DNA of 8,090 nucleotides from an uncultured Candidatus Udaeobacter sp. (GCA_955652245.1 CATPAV010000068.1:1-8090), one strand, 5' to 3'. Shown: positions 1 to 8,090, counted from the first letter of the stretch. Numbers and translations: made by a program. Notes: generated by a model from the sequence alone, not told the origin.

Positions 1-3000
1 CGATTGATAAAATGCTGAGCGGCCCCAGACGCGGCAGCTGAGAGTCTGGTAAAGCAGCCAGCGGTTGAGCAGAAAATTCGTGGAAAGCTCCGGCGTTTCA
101 ACTTCGATCGTGCTCAGGAGCCGGTCCCACCAACGCCGGGTTTCCTGGAAGGCGGCTTCGACGTTGGCCGGGTCGCGAAACCGGTCCACGAGGGCGCGCG
201 CTTTTTCTTCGTCGTCCGCCTGCCCAAGGAGAAAAGTGATCTCGGCGGTTTGTCCCGGGTCGATCTCGACCACGACCTGCAGGGCGGCGCAAGGGTCGAG
301 GCCGGCGCCGACGTCGCCGGTCAATCGTTCGTGCTCCATCGCGGCCGGATCGCGCAGTGACCGGTTGCGCCCAATGAATACGGCGCGATCACCGGTAAAC
401 GAAGCGGGCGTTGGAGTCGAAGTGGCAAAAGTGATGCATTCGCAAAATTCCGGATTGTAGGAGTTACGGGCAAACAGGCTCTGGCTTTGCAGATCCCATT
501 TCGTGACCACATGCATACCGGTTTCCTCGGGATCGGATCCCAGAACGAGAGTGGCGTGGGAGGTGACGGTCAGCTTCCGCCGGCGCGACGAGTCGTTGCG
601 CAAGCGCAGCCGCTGCAGGCGCACCGGCAGGCCGCCAGCGTCATCGACCGGCACGAACGTGAGCAGCCGTTGTTCGATTGCGTGGCTGTTGTGCTCGAAT
701 GTGGTGTAACCCTGTCCATGCCGCGCGCGATAGGCGTCCTTTTCTCGGATCGGTTGGGGCGTGGGCGACCAAACGACGCCGATATCGTCATCGCGGATGT
801 AGATAGCGGTCCCGGGCGGATCGGAGATCGGATCGTTGAACCACGGCGTGAGCCGATTGTTCTGGCTATTGCGGCTCCATACAAATTCGGCCCCGGACTC
901 GGAGACGAACGCGCCGAACTTCGGATTAGCCATAATGTTGATCCATGGAAGCGGCGTTTGCCGGCCGGGACCCAGATAGATGACGAATTCTTTTCCGTCA
1001 TGGGTAAAGCCGCCGAGACCGTTGAAGTATTTCAGCTCCATGAAGGCCAAGGGCGCGGAGGGCTCTTCGCGGAATTCCCGGCCCGGCGCCAGCCGCCGCG
1101 CTTTCACGGTGACCGGTGTAGTCGCGGCAAGTTGTTGGCGCAACGTGCCGCGGGCTGCGACCAGGACCATCCGCGCAGCGGCCTGCAGCGCGATCAGCTC
1201 TTCTTTCGAAATTTTAGTCGCCGAGCGGAGATAAACGCCGCCGGGTTGATCCACGACGGTCAGGTGCGCCTGTGCTTCAATGAGCCGGCGCAGTTCGCCG
1301 GTTAACGGTTCTTCGTAGCTGGCGAGTTCCTCACTCACCAGCACAAGATCGGCTTTCAAGCCACGCAGCCGCCAGAAGGTGTGCGCGGTCAACATTTCGC
1401 GGACCACTTCGATGTCGCGAAGGTGACCGATCATGACGACGACAATCGGCAGGTCGCCGGAAACGCCCTGCCGCCAGAGCCCGCGCTGACCTTGCCCGCG
1501 GCGGCCGAGACGCGCGGGTGGCGGTCGCAGTTGGGCCTGCGGGAAAAGGACGTGTGCCGCCAGTTGTTGGAAAGTCTGAACATCTCTCGGACGGATGTGG
1601 AGCCGGCGCATCTCAAGTTGGGAATGAGTCCACGCAGTCTCGAAGGCACGCGCGCACGTGTGAAACTCCGCGTAGCGTTCGGCGAGCCGAATGACGGCTT
1701 CGCGCGACTCCGCCGCCACCGTGACGAGCGCAAATTGAAATCGTTGGTTAGGCAGGATCGTGATATGCCGGCGCAGGCTGAAGATTGGATCGAGCACGGC
1801 TCCGATCCGGCTCGTTAGGCCGCGGCTGAGGGCAACGGGATTTTCCGGCGTGCGGCCTCGGCCGAGGAACTGGGCGCGGTCGGTTTCGAACTCAGTCGTG
1901 CCGGTGAAGGACGAAGACTCGGGGACCAAGAGATGCGCGGCCCAAATCGGCTGTTCGTCTGGAGCGCGGAGGCGACGATGGGCGAGCAGGGCTTCGCAAT
2001 GTGGAAGCCATTCGGTTTCGATGAAGAGCTTGCTGAAAGCAGGATGCGCGCGATCGGCCCGGTGCGGCGCGAGAGCGAGCTCGAGGTAAGTAGTCACCTC
2101 CAGACGGCACGATTTGCGCGAGATGTTGACCAAAGTCATGCGCCGGACTTCGGCGTCGTCTTCTGCGGAGACGACAATTTCCGTAAAAGTCTCGCACGGC
2201 CCGCTTCTCCGCCGGAACTCCGCTTTGTCTGGCGCGAAACTCCAGGTATATCGGCTCTCGGGACTTCGCACCGGTTGATGAGTGTTACTCCAGATTGTGC
2301 CGCTTTCCAAATCCCGGATATAACAAATCGAGGCCGGCACATCGCAGGTCGTGTCGGCGTGCCAGCGCGTGATGTCCAGGTCCAACCAGCGCAAGTAACC
2401 GCCGCCGGAATTCGTCACCGTGAGTGAGCAAGTTCCATTGGAGAGGAGGTGAATACGCGGCGACGCGATATCGGGTGTCTGCGTGACGACCGCGCTGCCA
2501 AGGATCGGAATCGTTCGAGGCAGGGGTCGCTCTTCGTGCACCTCGCCAGTAGTCGGCAAAATTTGTTCCGGGATATGCTCGTGCAAGAGCGGCTCGGAAG
2601 CGCGAATGCGCTGGTCGGAATGGAACCGCCTGCGCATCGTATTATTATGTAAAGCATTGTCGTAAGCGAGGAGCGACATCCCCTGGTGATGCACCATGTA
2701 ACAATGAATAGTGATCCCGGCCGCGCCGCCGGGTTCGGTCCGTCGTGAATAGTCGATTGCCTCGTAGTAACCGTAGTCACCGAGCAGCGCAGAATTGCCT
2801 AGCGTGGCGAGCCGGCGCAGATTCTTTATGGCGGCGGCCGGTTCCACGCCGAGAGCGAGCGCTGCCGCATACGGAGCGACGACCAAGTCCTGTTCCTGCC
2901 CGCGCCTCAACGCCAGCGCCGGCACGCCGAACGCACGGTATTGATAAACATTGTGCCGGTCGAGCGCGCTGAAGGCGGATTCCGAGATGCCCCACGGCAC

Positions 3001-6000
3001 GCTGTTTTGCTGGGCATAGGCAATCTGGCAGCGCACGGCATCATAACAGGCTCGATCGAGCAGCGAATTCTCGTGTGTCTGAGTGAACAGGAGTGGCATT
3101 AAATATTCGAACATTGTCCCGCTCCAGGAAAGGAGGGGCAGCCGACCGTATGCAGAGCCAAAGGGCCGGCTCAAAGCCCACCAGTGTTCCACCGGCACTT
3201 CTCCGCGCGCGATGGCCAGAAAACTCGTTAGGCGCGCCTCGCTTGCGAGCAAATCGTAGAACGAAGTGTCTAGTCGTCGTTGCGCCACTTGATACCCAAT
3301 TGCAAAAATCCGCCGTTCTTCATCGTAAAGAAATCGCAGCCCCATGCCGCTTTCCAGTTGCTGGCTCTGGGCGATCAATTCGTCCAATTGCGCGAGCTGT
3401 TCGGACGCGCCCTGGCGCGAGCGCTCCGCTTCAGTCACCAGAAGATCAAACCACTGGCGCACGGGTTGAGGAAGCTCCGGTTCCTCTCGTTGCCCGTGAA
3501 ATGCAAGCAGCGGCACGAGCCCCGGGATTCCCTCAGTGGCAATGTTTCGCAGCGAAAAGGTCGCCGCGAGCGCGTCGCGCCGACGTTCGTGCGCCGCTTC
3601 GCCTAACGACATCAATTGCGAAGGCGGCGCCATCAGGATTTCCACCGGCCGAAAATATTTATCGATGACGGCATTCCAGGCCGCGACCTGCTTCGCGACT
3701 TGTTGCGCCCAGTAAGCGCGCGGATCGGTTTCTGGCCCGTGGAAGAAAAGCAGTAGATCCTGCGCGGGCGATCGAGCCGCGCGCAGACGCAGGATGACTT
3801 CCTCCAGATTAGCCGGCTGGCTCGTGGTCAGTTCCGCCAAGCGCAGAAACGCCGGAGGATGTTCCGCTTCCTTGATTGTGGCAGCGATTTGCCGCATCAC
3901 GCCGAGCGTGTCGGCTATTCCACGCAAGGCGCTCGCGTCCAGAAGAGGGCGCGTGGCGAGTTCATCACAGCTGGTCTCGAAAGTCCAAAGGCTCGCGAGC
4001 AAATTGCCGCTATCCACTGTCGAGACGTAGCGAGGATGCAACGGCTCCAGTGTGCTCAGGTCGTACCAATTGAAGAGATGGCCTTCGAAACGCTTGAGGC
4101 GACCGACTGTTTCGAGCGTGCCAAGGTTGCGTGCCACCAAGTCGTCGATTGTGATATAACCAAAGTCGTTGGCCGCCACGGTCGCCAGCATCCAAAGCCC
4201 GATGTTCGTCGGCGAAGTGCGCAGGAAAATTTCCCGCATTGGCGTTTCCTGAACATTGTCTGGCGGTAGCCAGAAGGTTTGCGTTCCGACAAAATCATCA
4301 AAATATCTCCAGGTTCGTCGTGCGGCGGTGCGCAGGAACCGCCGATCGTCCGCCGTCAAAATTCCCCCGCGCCAGCTCTTCGCCAGGCGATTGATCACGA
4401 TTACCGCCACCGGAAAGAGAGCCCACAATAGGAGGAACGGCGCCACGGCCACCATCGCCGATGTTCCCCGCCAAGCTGCGCCGACGAAAAGAAGCACGCA
4501 TGCAGCTGGGATCCAAAGCCGGCCGAGAACGAACTGCCACTGCTGATTTCTTGCGCGTTGGTGGGCGTCTTGTGCCGTCTCCCACTCGAGCAGTAACCGG
4601 CGCGAAATGATTCGCCGGTAGGCGACCCGAGCGATAGCATCGAGCGCCATGCTCGCATAATCCGGCAAAAAAATAACCGCGAACACAGAGCGCAGCAGGC
4701 GGTCGCGCGGTTCGCGCCAGAATCTCGTCCCAGGCGGCGGCGGATGGAACAGAAGCGCGAGGAGAGAATTCAGGACTGGCCACAAGATCAGGCCGGCGAT
4801 AATCCCGCTCCATAGCATCGGCGCGGGCGTGAGAAGCCAGCCCGTCAGGAGGAGGGCTACGGTCGCTGGCGGCACCAGACTGCGGCGCAAATTGTCAAAG
4901 ATCTTCCATCGGTTGAAGGTGGAAAGCGGGTTGGGTTCAACTTTGCCGCCGCCCACGGGCACGCGTGGCTTCAGCCAATCAATGATTTGCCAGTCGCCGC
5001 GAATCCAGCGGTGCTGCCGATTCCACCACGCGATGTAACTGCTCGGAAAGACGTCAAGCAGTTCGATATCTGTCGCCAGCCCGACGCGAACGTGGCTGCC
5101 TTCCAGTAGATCATGGCTCAACAAGTGCGCGATCGGAAATCGCCCAGACAAGAGGCGATGAAATGTCCGCAATTCATAAATGCCTTTGCCGTGATAACTG
5201 CCTTCACCGACCAGATCCTGGTAAATGTCGGAGACTGCATGGGTATACGGATCGATCCCACGCGGATCGGCAAAGATGCGTGAGAACCATGTCGCCGTGG
5301 CGCTCGGAAGCGTGGCGCTGACACTTGGTTGAATGATCGTGTAACCGCGGACCACGCGGCGGCCATCCGGCGAAAGCCGCGCCTGATTCAGCGGATGCGC
5401 TAGGGTTTCGATCATCCTCCGGGCGGTGCCGCGGAGCAGTTGCGTATCGGCATCTAACGTTATGACAAATCGAATGTCCTCGAGTTGAGCGCGATCGCCC
5501 GCGCAGAGAAATCCTTCCAACTCGGGCGCCGATTCGCCGATGAGGAATCGATTAAGCTGCTCGAGCTTCCCGCGCTTGCGCTCCCAGCCGATCCAGCGTT
5601 GCTCGCTCTCACTCCACGAACGCCCACGATGAAAAAGAAAGAAGCGCCCCGCTCCATGCCGGCGATTCAGTTCCTCGATCCCGCGGGCCACAATGTCGAT
5701 ATACTCCTCGTCCTCCGGCATATTCTGCCGCGGTGCATCGGCAAAATCGGTCAGGAGCGAGAAGCGCAGATTCGCATCCGTATTTCCGAGATAGCGAATT
5801 TCGAGGCGGTTGAGCTCGCTTTGGATTGCATTTGGAGTGGTAAGTAACGTCGGCACCACCACCACCGTGCGGCAATCATCGGGAATGCCTTCTTTTTTAA
5901 AGGACATCTTCGGCAGCACCCGTGGAGGCAGAAGCGAGGTCACGAGATAATTCACGGCCAGCACCGCCAGCTCACTCGCGGGCAAGAGAAGCAAAAGGCC

Positions 6001-7791
6001 GAGCAGCCCGAGCGTGACTCCGGGCACCGAGCCAGTTATGAAAAGGAGAGGAGCCGCCACCATCGCGAGCGCGAGCACGAAAAGACTTCCGAAATACGCG
6101 CCCGCCGCGTGCGCGCGAAGCCATCGGCGCGAGCGTTCCGCCAGCGGCACCCGGGCGCGCGTTGCCCGCTCAAGCGCCGGTCGGCCAGCGTCGATCAAAT
6201 AGTATCCCACGTGTCGACCGACTTCATCCTCGGCGGCCTTCGCCAGCGCCAGCGCTTGGTCGATAATTTCCTGTTCCGAACGTTTTGACCATCGGGCAAT
6301 TTCCTCCACGGCGCTCCGGCAACGATCGCCCGTTTCAAAATCCAGGTGGGCGTAAACTCCAGCGGGATCGGCGGCCAATTCGCTTTCCGCCCAGCTGATC
6401 GACTGGAAAAATTCTGGCCACGTGATTTGCGCAAGGAGGCGGCAGCTATTGATCACGTCGGCGAGTGCGGTCTGCTGCACGGCCTGGCGCCGATGTTCCT
6501 GCTGCATAACTTCGAGGAGAGGCGCACGTAGAGAGCGTTCCAGCCACCCACTCACCAGCGGGAGCGCCGCCTCTTCGTCATAGAGACGCGCCATCAGTTC
6601 GCTCGCAAAATGCGCGCTCGGCTCAGGATGACGTTCCACCAATTCTTCCATCATCCTGAGCAACTGCGTCGAGCTGTGGCGCACGGCCGTGATGAGGCGA
6701 TTGGCCCAAAAATCCGCCTCCTCGCTCTGGCTTTGCTGTTGCTCGACTTGGATCGCGAGCGCGCGCAGGCATTCGAGTAACTGCAAGCGCAACATCAGCG
6801 GCAGGGCCCAAAGTTCTCCGATGTCCAGTGGCGCGATCGCCTGAAAGGCGACCAGAAATTTCCGGATGATTTCCGGCTCCAATGCGCCACCGCTCTCTAA
6901 TACAATCTCCGAGGCGACATGGTAAACACGCGGCAGTCCTGCCTCGGGACCGTCGGCGATGAGAGGCAGCTCTCCATAATATTTTTGCGGGAGACTCCGC
7001 CGCAAATCGGTGAGCTGTTCCCGAATCAAATAGGCATTATCGAGCAGCCACTCCGCCGAAAGGGTGAAGGCGTGGTGCATTTCGGCCGACATCGTGAGAC
7101 TCGCGTTCGCCCATTCCAGCGCGCTCTCTACTTCTCGCAGGCGTCGCAGAAAGGATTGCCCGCGCGGCTGCGCATCCCGGCTGATCAGGGTCGAGCCGGC
7201 GAGGTGTGCGGCGTTTTCCGAGAGACGCTGAATCGAAGGCCGTTCCTCCCAAAGCCGTCGCGTCGTCGATTCGGCGGAGAAAGGTGGCGGCGAATGAAAG
7301 GCGAACGTCACGGGCGCCTCGGCTTCCACGTCCCGCAAAATCACTAGCACGCGCGCCGTTTCGCTGGCTTCGACCTCGGCCATCACAACCGTTTCGTCCG
7401 GCAGGATCGTGCTCGCACACCGGGCTACCCAAGTCTCATCGACATGCTGGTGAAGCAACCGGACGAGAATCCAGCCGCTGAGAGCGCCCGCCAACGCAAA
7501 CGCGGCCAGCAACAGCGTCAGCACGCCCGGTCGGTAATCCGCCAGAATTCCGCGCTGCCAAAAGATGAATGCCCCGATGGCCAGCCCGACGGCCGAGGCG
7601 GCGGCCGCTCTGCCGATCACCGAGACGCCATATTCCTCGACCCGCGGCCGGCGTCTGGCCGAAGCGTGGATTGCGGCGGCGCGGCGAAACCGAGCCCGAT
7701 GGAGATTCTTCAGTACGGCCCGACCGATCCCCGGGTTTTGGAAAATGCCGACCACCAAAACGCGATCGCCATTCTTTCGCCAAGGTCTCAT
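1..7791 (-). CDS. ndvB: Cyclic beta-1,2-glucan synthase (GT84 + GH144/GH189-like + GH94), C-terminus cut by window edge
   Basis: Inner-membrane enzyme that builds beta-1,2-glucan from UDP-glucose, closes it into a ring and adjusts its length. One frame is open for 2,597 codons to the window edge. Seen in order: an N-terminal module (residues 1-60); membrane helices at about 62-78 and 90-110; a helical region with the EWLLDNAY motif (247-254); helices at about 565-585 and 592-617; and a GT84 domain (about 625-960) with DFAD 682-685, DADT 780-783, Asp894 in HDLLEG, and QHRW 926-929 of the processive-synthase type. A second membrane bundle follows (about 972-1015, 1036-1052, 1093-1133). Next is a glycoamylase-like cyclisation domain (about 1170-1720) with TSPTNIG 1192-1198, SGTMFEY 1557-1563, PWGISES 1599-1605 and HHQGM 1701-1705. 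Two GH94-type beta-sandwiches follow (about 1760-2060 and 2245-2560; NRLTPWFNDP 2312-2321). The frame leaves the window at RSAFYQS, just before the GH94 catalytic barrel, so several hundred residues including its catalytic Asp are missing from view. All GT84 motifs are intact and no frameshift is seen. The ATG at 7791 is the first in-frame ATG after a TAG at 7882-7884 and has an SD-like TAAGG. Family assignment is very secure; ring formation is inferred from the family. Confidence 0.96.
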   Translation of the reverse strand, partial: MRPWRKNGDRVLVVGIFQNPGIGRAVLKNLHRARFRRAAAIHASARRRPRVEEYGVSVIGRAAAASAVGLAIGAFIFWQRGILADYRPGVLTLLLAAFALAGALSGWILVRLLHQHVDETWVARCASTILPDETVVMAEVEASETARVLVILRDVEAEAPVTFAFHSPPPFSAESTTRRLWEERPSIQRLSENAAHLAGSTLISRDAQPRGQSFLRRLREVESALEWANASLTMSAEMHHAFTLSAEWLLDNAYLIREQLTDLRRSLPQKYYGELPLIADGPEAGLPRVYHVASEIVLESGGALEPEIIRKFLVAFQAIAPLDIGELWALPLMLRLQLLECLRALAIQVEQQQSQSEEADFWANRLITAVRHSSTQLLRMMEELVERHPEPSAHFASELMARLYDEEAALPLVSGWLERSLRAPLLEVMQQEHRRQAVQQTALADVINSCRLLAQITWPEFFQSISWAESELAADPAGVYAHLDFETGDRCRSAVEEIARWSKRSEQEIIDQALALAKAAEDEVGRHVGYYLIDAGRPALERATRARVPLAERSRRWLRAHAAGAYFGSLFVLALAMVAAPLLFITGSVPGVTLGLLGLLLLLPASELAVLAVNYLVTSLLPPRVLPKMSFKKEGIPDDCRTVVVVPTLLTTPNAIQSELNRLEIRYLGNTDANLRFSLLTDFADAPRQNMPEDEEYIDIVARGIEELNRRHGAGRFFLFHRGRSWSESEQRWIGWERKRGKLEQLNRFLIGESAPELEGFLCAGDRAQLEDIRFVITLDADTQLLRGTARRMIETLAHPLNQARLSPDGRRVVRGYTIIQPSVSATLPSATATWFSRIFADPRGIDPYTHAVSDIYQDLVGEGSYHGKGIYELRTFHRLLSGRFPIAHLLSHDLLEGSHVRVGLATDIELLDVFPSSYIAWWNRQHRWIRGDWQIIDWLKPRVPVGGGKVEPNPLSTFNRWKIFDNLRRSLVPPATVALLLTGWLLTPAPMLWSGIIAGLILWPVLNSLLALLFHPPPPGTRFWREPRDRLLRSVFAVIFLPDYASMALDAIARVAYRRIISRRLLLEWETAQDAHQRARNQQWQFVLGRLWIPAACVLLFVGAAWRGTSAMVAVAPFLLLWALFPVAVIVINRLAKSWRGGILTADDRRFLRTAARRTWRYFDDFVGTQTFWLPPDNVQETPMREIFLRTSPTNIGLWMLATVAANDFGYITIDDLVARNLGTLETVGRLKRFEGHLFNWYDLSTLEPLHPRYVSTVDSGNLLASLWTFETSCDELATRPLLDASALRGIADTLGVMRQIAATIKEAEHPPAFLRLAELTTSQPANLEEVILRLRAARSPAQDLLLFFHGPETDPRAYWAQQVAKQVAAWNAVIDKYFRPVEILMAPPSQLMSLGEAAHERRRDALAATFSLRNIATEGIPGLVPLLAFHGQREEPELPQPVRQWFDLLVTEAERSRQGASEQLAQLDELIAQSQQLESGMGLRFLYDEERRIFAIGYQVAQRRLDTSFYDLLASEARLTSFLAIARGEVPVEHWWALSRPFGSAYGRLPLLSWSGTMFEYLMPLLFTQTHENSLLDRACYDAVRCQIAYAQQNSVPWGISESAFSALDRHNVYQYRAFGVPALALRRGQEQDLVVAPYAAALALGVEPAAAIKNLRRLATLGNSALLGDYGYYEAIDYSRRTEPGGAAGITIHCYMVHHQGMSLLAYDNALHNNTMRRRFHSDQRIRASEPLLHEHIPEQILPTTGEVHEERPLPRTIPILGSAVVTQTPDIASPRIHLLSNGTCSLTVTNSGGGYLRWLDLDITRWHADTTCDVPASICYIRDLESGTIWSNTHQPVRSPESRYTWSFAPDKAEFRRRSGPCETFTEIVVSAEDDAEVRRMTLVNISRKSCRLEVTTYLELALAPHRADRAHPAFSKLFIETEWLPHCEALLAHRRLRAPDEQPIWAAHLLVPESSSFTGTTEFETDRAQFLGRGRTPENPVALSRGLTSRIGAVLDPIFSLRRHITILPNQRFQFALVTVAAESREAVIRLAERYAEFHTCARAFETAWTHSQLEMRRLHIRPRDVQTFQQLAAHVLFPQAQLRPPPARLGRRGQGQRGLWRQGVSGDLPIVVVMIGHLRDIEVVREMLTAHTFWRLRGLKADLVLVSEELASYEEPLTGELRRLIEAQAHLTVVDQPGGVYLRSATKISKEELIALQAAARMVLVAARGTLRQQLAATTPVTVKARRLAPGREFREEPSAPLAFMELKYFNGLGGFTHDGKEFVIYLGPGRQTPLPWINIMANPKFGAFVSESGAEFVWSRNSQNNRLTPWFNDPISDPPGTAIYIRDDDIGVVWSPTPQPIREKDAYRARHGQGYTTFEHNSHAIEQRLLTFVPVDDAGGLPVRLQRLRLRNDSSRRRKLTVTSHATLVLGSDPEETGMHVVTKWDLQSQSLFARNSYNPEFCECITFATSTPTPASFTGDRAVFIGRNRSLRDPAAMEHERLTGDVGAGLDPCAALQVVVEIDPGQTAEITFLLGQADDEEKARALVDRFRDPANVEAAFQETRRWWDRLLSTIEVETPELSTNFLLNRWLLYQTLSCRVWGRSAFYQS

Positions 7792-7965
7792 ACCCAACCT
7801 TACAGGATATGACTTGAGAATATCGACGCGATTATTCAACTCTGGCGAGGGCGTCGGATTCTTCCAGGGATCAAATGGCAGCTATTCGCCTTCATGGCTG
7901 ATTTTTAGAAATTTCGGATTTAGCGAACCCCGCGGCGTGGGCAAACCGCAAAACAAAAGAGGTTG
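7792..7965 (-). other. Intergenic leader between tRNA-Gln and the glucan synthase gene
   Basis: These 174 bases separate the tRNA 3' end from the synthase ATG. Just after the tRNA, the minus strand has a T-rich stretch (CTCTTTTGTTTT). A weak GCGG/CCGC inverted repeat with a ten-base loop follows, but no T-run comes after it, so it is not a convincing terminator. I could not find a well-spaced -35/-10 pair for the synthase. Read-through from the tRNA promoter or an unrecognised promoter are both possible. No riboswitch-like structure or small gene is supported here. Confidence 0.6.
7798..7802 (-). promoter_or_regulatory. Shine-Dalgarno-like site of the glucan synthase gene
   Basis: TAAGG on the minus strand, six bases before the ATG at 7791, is a partial match to the anti-Shine-Dalgarno complement at normal spacing. 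It supports the ATG as start. A TTG two codons further upstream (7795-7797) is in frame but almost abuts this site, so it is the less likely start. Confidence 0.55.
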
Positions 7966-8036
7966 CTACCCCGCTTGGATTCGAACCAAGAATAACGCCT
8001 CCAAAGGGCGCTGTGTTACCGTTACACCACGGGGTA
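7966..8036 (-). tRNA. tRNA-Gln (anticodon TTG)
   Basis: A complete 71-base cloverleaf can be folded by eye. The acceptor stem TACCCCG/CGGGGTA pairs over seven base pairs. The D-arm is GTG/CAC around TAACGGTAA. The anticodon stem GCGCC/GGCGT (one G-T pair) closes the loop CTTTGGA, which places TTG at positions 34-36. The T-arm is CTTGG/CCAAG around TTCGAAT. The anticodon UUG reads CAA and, by wobble, CAG glutamine codons. The discriminator base is G (complement of base 7966) and the next bases are CAA, so the 3' CCA is not encoded and must be added by CCA-adding enzyme. The gene lies on the same strand as the synthase, 174 bases upstream of it. Confidence 0.95.
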
Positions 8037-8040
8037 TCTC

Positions 8041-8075
8041 GATTTCGGATTTTAGATTGGCGATTTTGGATTAAA
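8041..8075. repeat. Short tandem array of five degenerate GATTNNN heptamers
   Basis: Five consecutive 7-base units each begin with GATT: GATTTCG, GATTTTA, GATTGGC, GATTTTG, GATTAAA. The four-base core is invariant and the last three bases vary. The tract is AT-rich against a GC-rich surrounding and ends four bases before the tRNA 5' end, where that gene's promoter would be expected. It resembles in kind the short tandem heptanucleotide repeats known from some bacterial genomes such as cyanobacteria, but its own family cannot be assigned from one copy. The array may continue in weaker form past 8075; the window ends at 8090. Confidence 0.6.
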
Positions 8076-8090
8076 TCGCAATCGGCAAAA

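Noticed and set aside
487..1305. Plus-strand open frame of 272 codons, the longest on that strand
   Set aside because: It lies wholly antisense to the synthase, in the region encoding the second beta-sandwich with clear family motifs. Its translation is Arg/Gly/Pro-rich with no recognisable domain.
3093..3668. Plus-strand open frame of 191 codons
   Set aside because: It is antisense to the cyclisation domain, has a low-complexity basic translation, and is a typical GC-rich shadow frame.
4298..4813. Minus-strand open frame of 171 codons in another frame
   Set aside because: It overlaps the synthase in a different frame across its second membrane bundle. The synthase frame shows coherent helices there, while this one shows no domain.
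7900..7923. GATTTTT, AATTTCG and GATTTAG resembling the heptamer repeat near 8041
   Set aside because: Only two units are in phase and the cores differ. At this length AT-rich intergenic sequence gives such matches by chance.
7931..7949. GCGG/CCGC inverted repeat downstream of the tRNA as a terminator
   Set aside because: The stem is four base pairs with a ten-base loop and is not followed by a T-run on the minus strand.
7565..8074. Plus-strand open frame of 169 codons running over the tRNA
   Set aside because: It is antisense to the synthase start and runs straight through the tRNA gene and the heptamer repeat, so it cannot be a real conserved protein.
8037..8090. -35/-10-like pair upstream of the tRNA (TTGCGA and TCTAAA on the minus strand)
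   Set aside because: Each box matches only four of six consensus bases, the spacing is about 19, and both fall in AT-rich sequence where such matches are expected.

Overview
The window is almost entirely one very large gene read on the minus strand. Its ATG is at 7791 and the frame stays open for 2,597 codons down to base 1, where the window edge cuts it off. The product is a cyclic beta-1,2-glucan synthase of the NdvB/ChvB/Cgs family. It is a multi-domain inner-membrane enzyme that polymerises glucose from UDP-glucose, cyclises the chain and trims its length. No gene is supported on the plus strand; the many plus-strand open frames (the longest about 270 codons) are GC-rich shadows of this gene.

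Layout from right to left, in the direction of transcription: a short AT-rich heptamer repeat (8041-8075) lies at the right edge. Four bases further on comes a tRNA-Gln gene with anticodon TTG (8036-7966). A 174-base leader with a modest Shine-Dalgarno (7965-7792) follows, and then the synthase gene (7791 to past base 1). The tRNA and the synthase lie in the same orientation. Within the protein the order is: a short N-terminal module, two membrane helices, a helical cytoplasmic region, two more helices, a GT84 glucosyltransferase domain, a further membrane bundle, a GH144/GH189-like cyclisation domain, a GH94-type beta-sandwich, a linker, a second GH94-type beta-sandwich, and the first residues of the GH94 catalytic barrel. 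The catalytic part of that barrel lies outside the window.

The organism is a moderately GC-rich bacterium. The divergent sequence, the N-terminal extension and the GATT heptamers upstream of the tRNA would fit a soil bacterium outside the Alphaproteobacteria, perhaps Verrucomicrobiota or Acidobacteriota. That placement is an impression from the sequence and is not demonstrated. Cyclic glucans made by such enzymes act in the periplasm in osmotic adaptation and, in rhizobia, agrobacteria and Brucella, in host interaction. No exporter (NdvA/ChvA) or other partner gene is visible here. I see no previously undescribed system in this window; the points worth a second look are details of this enzyme and of the repeat beside the tRNA.
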